Assembly: GCA_945890885.1 (NCBI GenBank)
Contig: CAMDDF010000006.1
Location: 1-40,590, forward strand
Direction: 5' to 3'
DNA: 40,590 nucleotides
Source of the DNA: Candidatus Kuenenia stuttgartensis
GTDB lineage: Bacteria; Planctomycetota; Phycisphaerae; Sedimentisphaerales; CAMDDF01
This document shows positions 16,511-27,737 of the stretch, one piece after another (the first letter of the stretch is position 1; the number at the start of each line of letters is the position of its first letter). The position numbers were made by a program, and so were the translations under genes. The notes beneath the pieces were generated by a model. That model was not told the DNA's origin, did not search any database, and saw nothing but the letters and a program-made list of their open reading frames with translations.

Positions 16511-18823
16511 TTAATTTTTTTGATTCGATTCCACTTTTGCCCCCAATGCAATGGCCATATTCCTAACAAGACTATGCGAATCGTTAATTGCTACCCAGTC
16601 CAGCACTTTCTGGAATTTTGCACCCTGAGAATTTGCCAGAAGCTGAATAGCCATCATTCTTACGGGCCATTTCTCGTCTTGAATCATTTCGCCCAGGACA
16701 CCTGCCAGTTCGTTGTCAATCGGAACAAACTGAATTGCTACCATAACCTGAAATTTTATGCTCCAGTCATCATTTCTAAGGGCCTTTTTCAAGCCAGACT
16801 TAAGCAACGGTTCATCGACATAAAGCACCCTGTACAGAGGTTCTTCAAATCTAGCCATTGCTGCCTGCTCAGCCAAAAGGCCGCTGAAGAGTTTAACTGA
16901 ACGGAGAATCTGGCCCTGCTGACCTTCGTTAATTGCTTTTAATCTGCCTTGAAGATATTTGTCACTTAGTATAACAGGTTCTCTTGTGATCGTTGTCCGG
17001 GCCGGCTCCAGAGCAGCTATGGCGTTTCTTATCGTGCCGTCTTCATTTGTGACAGGGTCGATATACGCATCTATGGTGAGTTCAAAACCTGCCTGCGGAT
17101 AGCTCAGTAGAATTTCCCGAATCACGTTGGTGTTCAACTTTAGCGGAATCGCCAGAGTTCCCTGTGCCTTAATCGGTACAGACGGACGTATCCGAATTTT
17201 TAAAAGTTCAGGAACAGTAACATTTAAATCGCCTTTGGTTTTGACGCTTACAAGTATATTGCCCTTAAATATGCTCTCAGGATTTATCGGTATCGGCTGC
17301 TGACTTAGGTTGGTAACAATCAAAGTTGCCTTGAGATCGCTGTCGAAGCTGAATTTGTTGCCATCGGTTTTGATACTGAGTTTCAGCATTTTTTCCGGTG
17401 CGATAAATTTTTCAATTATATTTTTACCGAAATAGTTTTGCAGTTGCGATATTGCCTCAGCAGGATTAGCAGGCGATATATACGCTGAGCCTTGTTCTTC
17501 GATGAGTTTTAAGGCTTGCTGGGCTTCGATACCTGCCCGGTCAAGAGCGATACACTTTTTCAAATCTTCAATGGCTTGCGGTTTTTGTTCTTTCGCAAGA
17601 TTGATCTTTGCTTGCGCTAAGAGCTTTATCTGGCTATCCGGCAAGTCTTTCAAATATCCCGGAGCCAAATCATATTCTCCGTTGACCGCCAAGGCATAGC
17701 CGAATATTGCAAGTACATCCTGCGAGTTAGGCTCATCAGAATACGCCTTATTAGCCCATGCCAACGCATTTTCGGAGTCATTTTTGCCAAAGCAGTAGAA
17801 CCACGCAAGCATAGCTTTGTCGAACTTATCCTGTTTCTGCAAATCCAGTGCGTTAGCTTCTGCCTCGTCGAGTGTTTTTTGATACAGGACTTTGTCTCCC
17901 ATTTTTTGTGCGGCATCCGCGGCAATCACCTCAAGGATTATATTGAAATCCTCTTGCAGTCTTACTCTTGCGGCAATTTGAAGGCACTGCGACAGATTCC
18001 CTTCGGAGCGCAAAGCAGATAATGCCCAAGGGATATAAATCGACGCTGGCAATGGTGCCTGCGGATTCATATAGCTGTATAAATCGGCACAATATTCCCA
18101 GCCAGCATAAGCGGCATTATAAAGCTCCATTCCGTAAAGATAATTTGCAAAATTTGTCGCCGCATTTGTATCCAGCGGATTATTTTGCAGCATAAATCTG
18201 AAATGTGATGCAGCAGTGACATCGCTTACCGAGTCTGGTGAAAGCTCAATAAATTTTGTAAAAGCCAACCTGTTGTATGGATTACGAGAATATGCAGAAT
18301 TGAAAAGCTCGAGAGCTTCTGTTGTTTTTGCCTGTTCAATGTATAACAAACCAAGCTCGGTGGCTATTTCCGAAAAGAAAACCGGATTTCGTGATGCGAT
18401 ACTATTTGCAATAAGCCCCATAGCGGCTTCACGTTCTTCCCGCGTGTTTTGCTGATTAACAACGTATTTTGTTCCCTCAAAAGCCGCTATTAAATCGGAA
18501 TCCGCCCTGAGATATTTCTGGAGCGAAAGTATCACTGCTTGTGTGTAATCTTTTTCGGGAGTTTTTGTTGCCAGCGTTATAATTTCAGGGAATACATATT
18601 CGGCCCTGTTATCAAGCTCATGGACGGAATTCAGCATTACCATCGCCTGATCCCTTTGCGATTGATTTGCTCCTGGCCAAGTATAAAGCTCATGGGCAAT
18701 CTCAAAGAGTATCCCAGCGTTAAGTTGCGAACTTAATTTCTGATCAGCCTGCGACTGTGAAAAACATGGAGCCGACATCGCAAGAATCACACAACAAAAG
18801 ATTAGTACAATTTTCTGCATCAA
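16511..18823 (-). CDS. Secreted TPR-repeat protein with C-terminal HEAT-like repeats
   Basis: Signal peptide; TPR-like helices (YIEQAKTTEALELFNSAYSRNPYNRLAF; ALAVNGEYDLAPGYL); C-terminal EMIQDEKWPVRMMAIQLLANSQG / VRNMAIALG. Confidence 0.7.
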   Translation of the reverse strand: MMQKIVLIFCCVILAMSAPCFSQSQADQKLSSQLNAGILFEIAHELYTWPGANQSQRDQAMVMLNSVHELDNRAEYVFPEIITLATKTPEKDYTQAVILSLQKYLRADSDLIAAFEGTKYVVNQQNTREEREAAMGLIANSIASRNPVFFSEIATELGLLYIEQAKTTEALELFNSAYSRNPYNRLAFTKFIELSPDSVSDVTAASHFRFMLQNNPLDTNAATNFANYLYGMELYNAAYAGWEYCADLYSYMNPQAPLPASIYIPWALSALRSEGNLSQCLQIAARVRLQEDFNIILEVIAADAAQKMGDKVLYQKTLDEAEANALDLQKQDKFDKAMLAWFYCFGKNDSENALAWANKAYSDEPNSQDVLAIFGYALAVNGEYDLAPGYLKDLPDSQIKLLAQAKINLAKEQKPQAIEDLKKCIALDRAGIEAQQALKLIEEQGSAYISPANPAEAISQLQNYFGKNIIEKFIAPEKMLKLSIKTDGNKFSFDSDLKATLIVTNLSQQPIPINPESIFKGNILVSVKTKGDLNVTVPELLKIRIRPSVPIKAQGTLAIPLKLNTNVIREILLSYPQAGFELTIDAYIDPVTNEDGTIRNAIAALEPARTTITREPVILSDKYLQGRLKAINEGQQGQILRSVKLFSGLLAEQAAMARFEEPLYRVLYVDEPLLKSGLKKALRNDDWSIKFQVMVAIQFVPIDNELAGVLGEMIQDEKWPVRMMAIQLLANSQGAKFQKVLDWVAINDSHSLVRNMAIALGAKVESNQKN

Positions 18824-18910
18824 ACAGCCTTTTACTCAAATCTTCCCAAAGCGAAACAAAAACAACGCTGGGGCAGATTATATAACCTAAGTATATTATA
18901 AGTCAAGAAC

Positions 18911-20506
18911 TTAACCTCTGCTGGTTGGTTTTAAGCGTATCATATCCGTCAGCTCGCGTATTTTCATTACATATGCCAGTACTATATAAACGGCAGAGCT
19001 TATCAGCAGAACAATTATCAGCTTTATTACGTCGTTCAAGAAGCCCGGCTGCATTCCAGAGAGCATTTTCATAACTGCAATTGCAGAAACAGCCATAATC
19101 CCTCCAGCCACTGAAGTCTTAACTAGCACTAACACAAGCCCTTCAAGTACCTTATGGCCGAATTTACGCCTTAGCACAAGGGTAAGTATCACAACCTGAA
19201 GATACGAACAAATTGCTGTCGAAAGAGCAAGACCTGCGGTTCCCATTACCCATATAAGCGTAAGATTCAGCACGAGATTGGTGCAAACCGCGATAATCGC
19301 CGATTTGGCTGGCATAGACGAATCCTGCATCGAATAAAATGCACGGGTCAGTATCTGCTGAGAAAAATATCCGCAAAGGCCAATCGAATACATTGACAGC
19401 GTAAAAGATGTAAGATGCGTCGAATTGGCATCAAATTTCCCGTGCTGAAAAAGTACAGAAATAATCAAATTCGATGCAACCATCAATCCGATAGTTGCGG
19501 GCATTGCGATAGCTATGGCACCTTTTATCCCGCGTGCTACAGTTTTTCGCAGCGTTTCGTAATCTCCTATTGCGGCACTTGCACTCAATACCGGAAAGAT
19601 AGCGGTTGCGAGCGATATTCCGAGTACCCCCAGCGGGAACTGGTAGAGTCGTTGAGCATAACTAAGATGTGTTACCGACCCGCTTTGGAGCGGATATGCA
19701 ATTTTAGCTGACAGAAATATGAAAAATTCCCCTTTTTCCGGCGAGCTTGAAAATATTTTGGCAATAATGCTGCCAGCAAGAGTGTTGATCTGTGTCATTG
19801 CCATACCGAGAATCATCGGCCCCATCATCAGCATCATTTTTTTTAACGCATCTGAATGAATATCCCAGCCGAGCCTGGGGGCAATACCGAGATTTTTCAG
19901 CGGCGAGACCTGCATCGTGTATTGCGTGATTCCCGAAAGCAGAGTTGCCGCCGCAACAATATACAACTGTGTCGAAGGGGGAATGTTCAGCAGCTTGCCC
20001 GCAATAACGGTAGCCGTGATGGTATAAATGTTCCAGACGATTGGAGCGGCAGCGGGGGCCGCGAAATGGCCATGAACATTCAATATCCCTGATAATATTG
20101 CTGTTACGCAAATCATTACCATATAGGGAAGCATCAGTGAGCTAAGGCCCATTATCAGCCTTGTTTCGCTGCGTTCCGTGAAAAGGCTGCATGTACCCAT
20201 AATCAGCCAGCCCGCCAGAACCATAAGTACCAAAATAGCGGCTATGACGGAAACAGCGGTATCGGCAAACTTTTTAGCGGCGATGGGGTCGCGCGTCAGT
20301 TCCTGTTTGTAAACGGGTATAAAAGAGGCGCTTGCGGCTCCTTCGCCGAAGAGTCTTCGGGACAGATTGGGAATCATAAAGGCTATGTTCCATGCGTCCG
20401 AGATTTCGCCGGCACCGAAAAAAAATGCAAATGAAGAATCCCTGACCATACCGAGAATTCGGCTGGCAAAGGTGATTATTGCCATTTGTTTAAAGCCTCT
20501 GAACAT
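18911..20506 (-). CDS. murJ: Lipid II flippase MurJ (MviN)
   Basis: ITFASRILGMVRDSSFAFFFGAGEISDAWNIAFMIPNLSRRLFGEGAASASFIPVY. Confidence 0.95.
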   Translation of the reverse strand: MFRGFKQMAIITFASRILGMVRDSSFAFFFGAGEISDAWNIAFMIPNLSRRLFGEGAASASFIPVYKQELTRDPIAAKKFADTAVSVIAAILVLMVLAGWLIMGTCSLFTERSETRLIMGLSSLMLPYMVMICVTAILSGILNVHGHFAAPAAAPIVWNIYTITATVIAGKLLNIPPSTQLYIVAAATLLSGITQYTMQVSPLKNLGIAPRLGWDIHSDALKKMMLMMGPMILGMAMTQINTLAGSIIAKIFSSSPEKGEFFIFLSAKIAYPLQSGSVTHLSYAQRLYQFPLGVLGISLATAIFPVLSASAAIGDYETLRKTVARGIKGAIAIAMPATIGLMVASNLIISVLFQHGKFDANSTHLTSFTLSMYSIGLCGYFSQQILTRAFYSMQDSSMPAKSAIIAVCTNLVLNLTLIWVMGTAGLALSTAICSYLQVVILTLVLRRKFGHKVLEGLVLVLVKTSVAGGIMAVSAIAVMKMLSGMQPGFLNDVIKLIIVLLISSAVYIVLAYVMKIRELTDMIRLKPTSRG

Positions 20507-20512
20507 CGTTGT

Positions 20513-21067
20513 TTAATCCCTGTATTTTGGCAGTTTATCTATAATGTCTTTTAGCAGCGGGGCGTTTTTGTCCTTTTCGGAAAGTATCGGCTCTTTTACG
20601 GGCCAATCGATCCCGATTTGCGGATCATCCCATCTTACTGATACTTCGTCATGCTTACTGTAAAAATTATCACATTTGTACTCGAATTCAGCAGTATCGC
20701 TAAGCACATAAAAGCCGTGCAGAAAACCTTGCGGAATAAATAGCTGTCGAAAGTTATCATCCGAAAGCTCTGCTGAAACCCATTTGCCGAATGTGGGCGA
20801 GCCTTTTCTTACATCAACCGCAACATCAAGGACCGCACCCTTGACGACCCTTACAAGTTTTGCCTGAGAATTAGGATTCTGGGAATGCAGGCCCCGCAAT
20901 ATGCCTTTTTCCGATTTTGAGTAATTATCCTGCACGAAATTTGCATTGATGCCGTTTTCCTTGTATATTTTCTGATTGTAAGATTCCAGAAAAAAGCCGC
21001 GATGGTCCTTGTAAATATCAGGCTCAACGATAATTACATCGGGAATAGCTGTCTTTATGAATTTCAT
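20513..21067 (-). CDS. rfbC: dTDP-4-dehydrorhamnose 3,5-epimerase
   Basis: DHRGFFLESYNQKIY, FVQDNYSKSEKGILRGLHSQ, VVKGAVLDVAVDVRKGSPTFGKW, FIPQGFLHGFYVLSD. Confidence 0.94.
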   Translation of the reverse strand: MKFIKTAIPDVIIVEPDIYKDHRGFFLESYNQKIYKENGINANFVQDNYSKSEKGILRGLHSQNPNSQAKLVRVVKGAVLDVAVDVRKGSPTFGKWVSAELSDDNFRQLFIPQGFLHGFYVLSDTAEFEYKCDNFYSKHDEVSVRWDDPQIGIDWPVKEPILSEKDKNAPLLKDIIDKLPKYRD

Positions 21068-21408
21068 ATTTTTGGATCCTAAATAATGCCTAATGCGGTA
21101 AATTTCCTATACTATTTCGGGTTTTTATACTGAAATCAAACAAAATTTGGCTGATTTAAGTTTATTCTACGTACACTAATATAAATGATTCGTCAAGTCG
21201 AGTCTTATTAGACTGAGTGTCGTATTTGCCAAATAACGCTATTTTTAGTATTAAAACAGCATTTTTTTGGTCATTTTTTTTGTGCGCACTATACCTACGC
21301 ATTCCCGAAGTTGTTGTGAGGTGAGAGTGTTATGTCAAGAGCCGGTATTCTTCTCTGGGGAGTGGTAATTGGCTTTCTGAGGGTTTATGAAAGATTTGTG
21401 GAGTTTGG

Positions 21409-23214
21409 TTGTCTTTGAAATTTGATAATAGTTTGATATATAAGGTTCAGCAAGCCAACGACATAGTAGATGTCATATCCGAGCATTTGCGCCTTGACAG
21501 AAAAGGCAAGGAATTCGTCGGTTTATGTCCATTTCATGAAGACCGCAAGCCAAGCCTTTATGTGAACCCTGAAAAGCAGATTTTCAAATGTTTTGCGTGC
21601 AGTGCAGGTGGCGATGTTATCAAATTCACCCAGATGCGCGAAAATCTGACCTTTCCCGAAGCTATTGAAAGACTTGCAAAAAGAGCAAACATAGATTTTA
21701 AGCCGGTACAGCATTCGACCAGCCCAAAGGCTCCCTCCGCTATCGACCCAAAGCAGCTTGAAAAAATAAATCTCTGGGCGGCAAGGTTTTTCCGGTCAAA
21801 TCTTGAGGATACCCAGAAAGGCCAGCAAGCGAGAGACTATCTTGCAAAAAGACAGATATCCCCGGAGAGCATAAAAATCTGGGGCATTGGCGCAGCCATT
21901 GACAGTTGGGATAACCTTACAGGCCAAGCCAAACAGGCCGGCATATCGGAAAAACATCTTCTGGCGGCAGGGCTCGCTGTGGAAAAACCCTCCAGCCAAA
22001 GCTGTTATGATAAATTCCGAAATCGCCTGATGTTCCCGATAATCGACACCACCGGCAGAGTTATTGGCTTTGGCGGGCGAACTCTTGGCGACGACCCTGC
22101 AAAATATATGAATTCCCCAACGACGGAATTGTTCGATAAGAGCAATTGCCTTTATGGGCTTAATCAGGCAAGACACGAAATCGTAAGCTCCTCAACAGCG
22201 GTAGTCGTCGAAGGATACACCGATGTTATAATGGCTCACCAGTTCGGATGTAAAACTGTCGTTGCAACGCTTGGAACCAGTTTCACGCAGGGACACGCCA
22301 GGCTGCTTAGAAGATTTGCAAAAAAGATCGTTCTGATTTTTGACAGCGATGTGGCAGGCTCTGAGGCGGCAAACCGCGCTCTTGAAGTATGCCTCAGGCA
22401 AAAAATAGATATCAAAATCGCATCCGTTCCGCAAGGAAAAGACCCGTGCGATTTTCTTCTGGCTCAGGGAACTGACGCATTTAAGGCCGTTATAGATTCG
22501 GCGGTCGATGTGCTTGAATATAAATGGCAGAAAACAAAATCGGCCATCGATAATACCGATAATATGACTGACAGCAAAAAAGCGGTTGAAAGTTTCCTTG
22601 ATTCGATAGCAGCAGGCATATCGGGTGGAAATGTTGACCAGCTAAGTGCAAACCTCATTATCGGCAGATTAAGCAAAATCACCGGCATTGAAACATCGGT
22701 TTTGAAAGAACAGCTCAAAGGCCGTACAGCAAAAATAACGGTTAACGACGGCTATAATGTCGAAAACAGCAGAGTCGTCAGCAGGAGTTTCGGCCGTGGG
22801 CATGGACATTACGAAAAAGCCCAGCGGGAAGTAATAGAGGTTTTATTGAACAGGCCGGAACTTTTTGAGGATATAAAAGAAAAAATCTCATTGAAAATGT
22901 TCACCGAGCCGATATTGAATGAAATCGCCTCGGCATTGTTCGATGTAGTCTCTGCTGACACAGATTGCGTCCTTGCAAAGACCCTTGCAAGGTTTGAATC
23001 CGCAGATACAGCACAACTTGTTGTAGAAATGGAAACGGACGGCCAGAAAAGTGAAAATTATCAGCAGCGCCTCGATGATTGTATGGAAGTTCTTACAAAA
23101 CATCAGATAGCCGCCAAACCGCTGCCAGTTGAGCAGATGAACGATGAGCAACTGCGACATTTTACAAAAAAAGCAGCAACGCCCAATATGCGAAATGCAG
23201 GGCTTAGAATATAA
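21409..23214 (+). CDS. dnaG: DNA primase DnaG (TTG start)
   Basis: CHC2 zinc finger CPFHEDRKPSLYVNPEKQIFKCFACSAGGD; TOPRIM VVEGYTDVIMAHQFG, LIFDSDVAG. Confidence 0.97.
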   Translation: MSLKFDNSLIYKVQQANDIVDVISEHLRLDRKGKEFVGLCPFHEDRKPSLYVNPEKQIFKCFACSAGGDVIKFTQMRENLTFPEAIERLAKRANIDFKPVQHSTSPKAPSAIDPKQLEKINLWAARFFRSNLEDTQKGQQARDYLAKRQISPESIKIWGIGAAIDSWDNLTGQAKQAGISEKHLLAAGLAVEKPSSQSCYDKFRNRLMFPIIDTTGRVIGFGGRTLGDDPAKYMNSPTTELFDKSNCLYGLNQARHEIVSSSTAVVVEGYTDVIMAHQFGCKTVVATLGTSFTQGHARLLRRFAKKIVLIFDSDVAGSEAANRALEVCLRQKIDIKIASVPQGKDPCDFLLAQGTDAFKAVIDSAVDVLEYKWQKTKSAIDNTDNMTDSKKAVESFLDSIAAGISGGNVDQLSANLIIGRLSKITGIETSVLKEQLKGRTAKITVNDGYNVENSRVVSRSFGRGHGHYEKAQREVIEVLLNRPELFEDIKEKISLKMFTEPILNEIASALFDVVSADTDCVLAKTLARFESADTAQLVVEMETDGQKSENYQQRLDDCMEVLTKHQIAAKPLPVEQMNDEQLRHFTKKAATPNMRNAGLRI

Positions 23215-23247
23215 ATATCAGTTATTAAATTGACAGGAAAAAGTTAA

Positions 23248-25047
23248 GTGGCAAAGAAGAATTCAAGCGATAAAAATAAAGTAGAACCGATTGAAGAAGA
23301 ATTAACTCCGCCAGAAGTTCCAGATCAGGGAGAAAAACCGGAAGGTGAATCCAGGGCAGCTATTGACCTTGTTGAAACGAAGATGAAAAATCTTATCGAA
23401 CGAGGCAAAAAGAAGGGCTACCTTACTTACGAAGAGATGAACGAGGAACTGCCTGACGAAGCGGTTACTCCAAGCAGGCTTGATAATCTGCTTATGACTC
23501 TTGACGAGGCAGGGGTAAGCCTTATCGACGAAACCGAACTTTCAAAACGTAAAACCGAAGATGATGAGGATTTCGAAGAAGAGGACGTAGAGGAATTCGA
23601 AGACGTTGAAGAAGAAATTGCCGAAGAAGAAGATTTGCTGATTGAGCAGGAATTCGAATCCGAAGGCAAAAGAATAGATGACCCCGTAAGGATGTATCTT
23701 ACGCAGATGGGCGAGATTCCTCTGCTTAACCGCGATGAGGAAATTTCGCTGGCAAGAAAGATAGAGCTTACGAGAATGGCATTTAGACGCAGGGTTCTTG
23801 AGAGCGACTATTGTGCCGCCAGCGCTGTTGAAATTCTTCAGCAGGTGCACGATGGTTTGCTGCCGTTTGACAGAACGATGAAAATGAGTACCAGCGAAAA
23901 CCTGATTCGTTCAGTTGTCAAAAAACGTCTGCCTGAAAATTTACGGACAATAAACAAGCTGCTGGCAATAAATGCCAAACTGTTCAATGAATCTATCGAT
24001 GTTACCGATAAAAACAAAATCAAGATTACTCTAAAACAAATTCGCAGGAACAGAAGAAAAATTGCTACACTGCTTGAAGAGCTTAGTCTTCGTACGAGCA
24101 GGATTCAGCCTCTGATGAAAAAAATCCAGGCTATGCGTAACAAACTGAAACAGCTTCAGCAGGTTATAGACGCAGGTATTGGCGACGAATATACAGAGGA
24201 AGATATTCAGGCGATGAGACAGGAAATGGAAGGCCTGATTCAGTTGCTCCTTGAAACGCCAAAACAACTTGATAAGCGTATAAGGGCGGTCGAAGCGGTC
24301 TTCAGCGAGTATGAGGACGCAAAGAAAAATCTTTCGAGCGGAAATCTTCGTCTTGTTGTTTCGATAGCTAAAAAATACCGCAACAGAGGACTTAGCTTCC
24401 TTGATATTATTCAGGAAGGCAACACGGGCCTGATGCGTGCCGTTGATAAATATGAATACCGCAGAGGATATAAATTCAGCACATATGCTACGTGGTGGAT
24501 TCGCCAAGCCATTACCCGTGCTATTGCAGACCACGCAAGAACGATTCGTATCCCTGTTCATATGATTGAAACAATGAGCAAACTTCGTACGGTCAGCAAG
24601 AATCTGCTTCAAAAACTCGGACGCGAACCAACAATCGAAGAAATAGCTACCGAAGTCGGTATGAGCGTAAGCGAGGCAAGGCGTGTGCTGAAAATTTCTA
24701 AGCATCCTATCAGCCTTGACAGGCCTATCGGCGAAAGCGAAGACAGCTACTTCGGAGATTTTATCGAAGATGAATCCGCTGATTCTCCAGTCAAATCCGC
24801 TACGCAGGAAATGCTCAAGGACAGAATTGAAAATATTCTCAATACTCTTACATACCGTGAGCGTGAAATTATTAAACTGCGGTACGGTATCGGCGATGGA
24901 TATACTTATACGCTTGAAGAGGTCGGCAGAATTTTCAAGGTCACGCGTGAACGTGTAAGACAGGTTGAGGCAAAGGCCATCAGAAAATTGCAACATCCTG
25001 TGCGTTCAAGAAAACTTGAAGGGTTCCTTGACCACAGCCATAACTAA
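23248..25047 (+). CDS. rpoD: Primary sigma factor RpoD (GTG start)
   Basis: [123 protein letters not shown]. Confidence 0.98.
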   Translation: MAKKNSSDKNKVEPIEEELTPPEVPDQGEKPEGESRAAIDLVETKMKNLIERGKKKGYLTYEEMNEELPDEAVTPSRLDNLLMTLDEAGVSLIDETELSKRKTEDDEDFEEEDVEEFEDVEEEIAEEEDLLIEQEFESEGKRIDDPVRMYLTQMGEIPLLNRDEEISLARKIELTRMAFRRRVLESDYCAASAVEILQQVHDGLLPFDRTMKMSTSENLIRSVVKKRLPENLRTINKLLAINAKLFNESIDVTDKNKIKITLKQIRRNRRKIATLLEELSLRTSRIQPLMKKIQAMRNKLKQLQQVIDAGIGDEYTEEDIQAMRQEMEGLIQLLLETPKQLDKRIRAVEAVFSEYEDAKKNLSSGNLRLVVSIAKKYRNRGLSFLDIIQEGNTGLMRAVDKYEYRRGYKFSTYATWWIRQAITRAIADHARTIRIPVHMIETMSKLRTVSKNLLQKLGREPTIEEIATEVGMSVSEARRVLKISKHPISLDRPIGESEDSYFGDFIEDESADSPVKSATQEMLKDRIENILNTLTYREREIIKLRYGIGDGYTYTLEEVGRIFKVTRERVRQVEAKAIRKLQHPVRSRKLEGFLDHSHN

Positions 25048-25072
25048 TTTTCAAAATTGTGTTCGACTTGTT

Positions 25073-25101
25073 AACCCGTCGATTTATTCGGCGGGTTTTT
25101 T
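25073..25101 (+). terminator. Intrinsic terminator of dnaG-rpoD
   Basis: aacccgtcg atttatt cggcgggtt ttttt. Confidence 0.85.
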
Positions 25102-25117
25102 ATTGGTATTTGCCGGG

Positions 25118-25846
25118 CTATTGATTCCTGAACAAAAACGCAAATACGGCAAGCAGTGCGATTATCGAAAAAACCGTTACGCTTAGCGAAACCACGAACA
25201 GCCAGGTAAACCGTCTATTCTGTCTTGAAACGAGGTATTTCATATATCTATCGCTTACCGCGAAGGTCTTGTTCATCTGGGCGAGCATCTCGGTCTGGGC
25301 CTTGGTAGAATTGTCGAGATGTTCCATTGAAGTCTTGAATTTATTAAATGTCTCGACAAACTGAATGTCCGTCTCCGCAGAGGCTGAAAGCTGATGATTT
25401 ATATTTTCCAGAACATCGGTCTGCCGGACTGCTTCACGGGGAATACTTTCTATCACCCGGATAAACTCCAGCTCTTTCTGCTGAGAATCTTTTAATTCAT
25501 TCAAAAGAGCCTTCACTGTCAATGACTGATTTCTGACCGCGTCAGGCAGAGTCTCAATAATGTCGGGCAGATGCTCGATGCGGGACATCAGCTGCTCGTT
25601 TTGATCAACGTGCTTTGACAGGTTTTCGTTTATTCCTGTCAGCTGAGTCAGAAGTTCTGCAAGACCCTGCTGAATCACCTCAAGCGAACGCTGGCTCGAA
25701 GGCTGAGATACTTGTTTAGCCAATACCTTGTCAGTCTCTTTGGCCCTTCCGACAACATCATCCAGCGATGGAATCGACAGCGAACCGTTTTTGAATTTCA
25801 GATTAAACTTTTCAATCATTTTTGAAAAAATATCTTTAATGGTCAT
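25118..25846 (-). CDS. Coiled-coil protein with C-terminal TM helix, function unknown
   Basis: ATG at 25846 behind GGAGG; long coiled coil; C-terminal TM LFVVSLSVTVFSIIALLAVFAFLF. Confidence 0.65.
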   Translation of the reverse strand: MTIKDIFSKMIEKFNLKFKNGSLSIPSLDDVVGRAKETDKVLAKQVSQPSSQRSLEVIQQGLAELLTQLTGINENLSKHVDQNEQLMSRIEHLPDIIETLPDAVRNQSLTVKALLNELKDSQQKELEFIRVIESIPREAVRQTDVLENINHQLSASAETDIQFVETFNKFKTSMEHLDNSTKAQTEMLAQMNKTFAVSDRYMKYLVSRQNRRFTWLFVVSLSVTVFSIIALLAVFAFLFRNQ

Positions 25847-25955
25847 TTTGACCTCCATATCTAAATTATCTTTGAATATTAGAAAGGCATAGCACTTTAA
25901 TTTCAAGCATTTTTCTGATATAGTTTAGCTATCTGTGAAAAGTGAAAGGTGCAAA

Positions 25956-26897
25956 ATGAAGCTTTTAAGTTATAAAATTAAAAAAACCGGCAGTAATTCT
26001 TTCGGAATTTTGACTAACAACGGAATTGCGGATATACCCGCCAATTGGCCCGAGAAAAATTGTCCGCAATGTTTGAAAGACCTACTGAAACAGGATGATG
26101 TTTGTCCTGATAACCTTCAAGAAACCGTCTCACTTGCCAAAGATTTTATCAATCTTGACGATGTAAAATTACTGCCACCCATTGCAAATCCAGGCAAAAT
26201 CCTCGCTCTGGCGGGTAATTATTCCGAGCATATCAAAGAGTGCGGCCTGTCGCTTGGCCTTTCGGATGCCCCACGCGGCGATACTGTGCCTCGGCCGTTT
26301 ATTATGCCGACAAATGTTTTAGCTGGTGCCAATGATGAAATTCAATGGCCGGTTTACAGCGAACAGATTGATTACGAGGCGGAACTTACGATAATTATCG
26401 GCAAGACCGCAAAATGCGTAAGCCCGGCCGATGCAAAGGATTATATCGCTGGATTCTGCGTTTGTAATGACGTTTCCGCTAGGAGCATTACCTTTAAAGC
26501 AGGCAGAACGGAAAGGCCCTGGGATAATTTTTACGACTGGCTAAACGGCAAATGGGCAGATGGTTTCCTTCCGATTGGCCCGTGGATTACCACCGCTGAC
26601 GAAATAAAGGATGTGCAAAATCTTCAAATAGAATTAAAAGTCAATAGCCAAACCCGCCAAAAGTCGAATACCTCAATGATGATTTACCCTGCAAATGAAA
26701 TCGTAAGTTTTCTAAGCCATATTATGACGCTTGAGCCGGGCGATATCATCTGCACCGGCACTCCCGCTGGAGTGGGCCACGCTACGGGAAATTACCTCAA
26801 AGCAGGCGACGTTATCGAATGCCAAATCGAGACCCTTGGCAAATTGATGAATAAAATGGGCCCGAGACCGGAAAAATTCTACAAACCGCTCGAATAA
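25956..26897 (+). CDS. Fumarylacetoacetate hydrolase (FAH) family protein
   Basis: ILALAGNYSEHIKE, IDYEAELTIIIGKTAKCVSPADAKDYIAGFCVCNDVSAR, LEPGDIICTGTPAGVG. Confidence 0.92.
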   Translation: MKLLSYKIKKTGSNSFGILTNNGIADIPANWPEKNCPQCLKDLLKQDDVCPDNLQETVSLAKDFINLDDVKLLPPIANPGKILALAGNYSEHIKECGLSLGLSDAPRGDTVPRPFIMPTNVLAGANDEIQWPVYSEQIDYEAELTIIIGKTAKCVSPADAKDYIAGFCVCNDVSARSITFKAGRTERPWDNFYDWLNGKWADGFLPIGPWITTADEIKDVQNLQIELKVNSQTRQKSNTSMMIYPANEIVSFLSHIMTLEPGDIICTGTPAGVGHATGNYLKAGDVIECQIETLGKLMNKMGPRPEKFYKPLE

Positions 26898-27007
26898 TCG
26901 CTTTTACTGCCAGCATTAAAATAAAAATGATGCGATATAATAATGGTTTTCAATGAGAGATAATTTTGCTTTACAAATCATCTGATTTCCTTTTAACTGT
27001 TTGCTAT

Positions 27008-27094
27008 GGAGAGATGCCGGAGTGGCTTATCGAGCCGGTTTCGAAAACCGGTGTGCTCGTAAGGGCACCGCGGGTTCGAATCCCGCTCTCTCCG
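27008..27094 (+). tRNA. tRNA-Ser(CGA)
   Basis: ggagagatgccggagtggcttatcgagccggtttcgaaaaccggtgtgctcgtaagggcaccgcgggttcgaatcccgctctctccg; anticodon loop TTCGAAA, long variable arm. Confidence 0.95.
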
Positions 27095-27445
27095 TTATAT
27101 ATCAATGACTTACGTTCGTTTTTTACCCATAAAGTCTATCAAAGAGTCTATAAAAAAACAGTTGTAAGTCTTTATTTTAATACAATTTAAAAAAAATTGG
27201 TTTTAATGCAATATACAAAAATTTTTGTTATTCAAAAAAACCGTCAAAAAGCCCATTTCATAGCCATTACTAAGAGGCAGGGGGCTACTCACAAATCCAT
27301 GCCGGAGCCGTTCTAAGCAAACTACAGAGCATCCATCATAACAGTATTACGATCCCACATAAAATTATCTTCATTTAACCGATAATCGGCAAAACGAAAG
27401 TGTTTCGTGGGGGTAGTCGGGTAGTCATGTAGTCTTGCGCCATGA

Positions 27446-27509
27446 TGGCTCATAATGAGCCAAGGGGGGCAGGTGTGTTCTGACCTTTTATCAGTTAGTG
27501 ATAAAAGGT
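27446..27509. repeat. Two palindromes near the left edge of the accessory block
   Basis: TGGCTCA-TAA-TGAGCCA (27446..27462) and ACCTTTTATCA-GTTAG-TGATAAAAGGT (27483..27509). Confidence 0.7.
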
Positions 27510-27737
27510 TAAAAACTATAAACTATGCAAAATCGCACCTCGTGCGTATTTGCATTAAGCTGAGACCGAATACTATTTTCTATCGTGATTCCTCCGCCCA
27601 TACCACAAAGGATTTTAGGGAGTCACAGGCTAAAATATTAGTATCCTAAGGAAACCGGCAAAACAGCTAGTGAGCCAAGAGTGGGCAAGGTTATTTAATT
27701 CAAAGGGCTACAATCCAGCCAATCACAACTTTAAATA

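Noticed and set aside
24031-24996. 321-aa minus-strand ORF
   Set aside because: Fully antisense to rpoD; composition is that of a shadow ORF.
26966-27190. 74-aa ORF over tRNA-Ser
   Set aside because: Spurious translation through tRNA-Ser.
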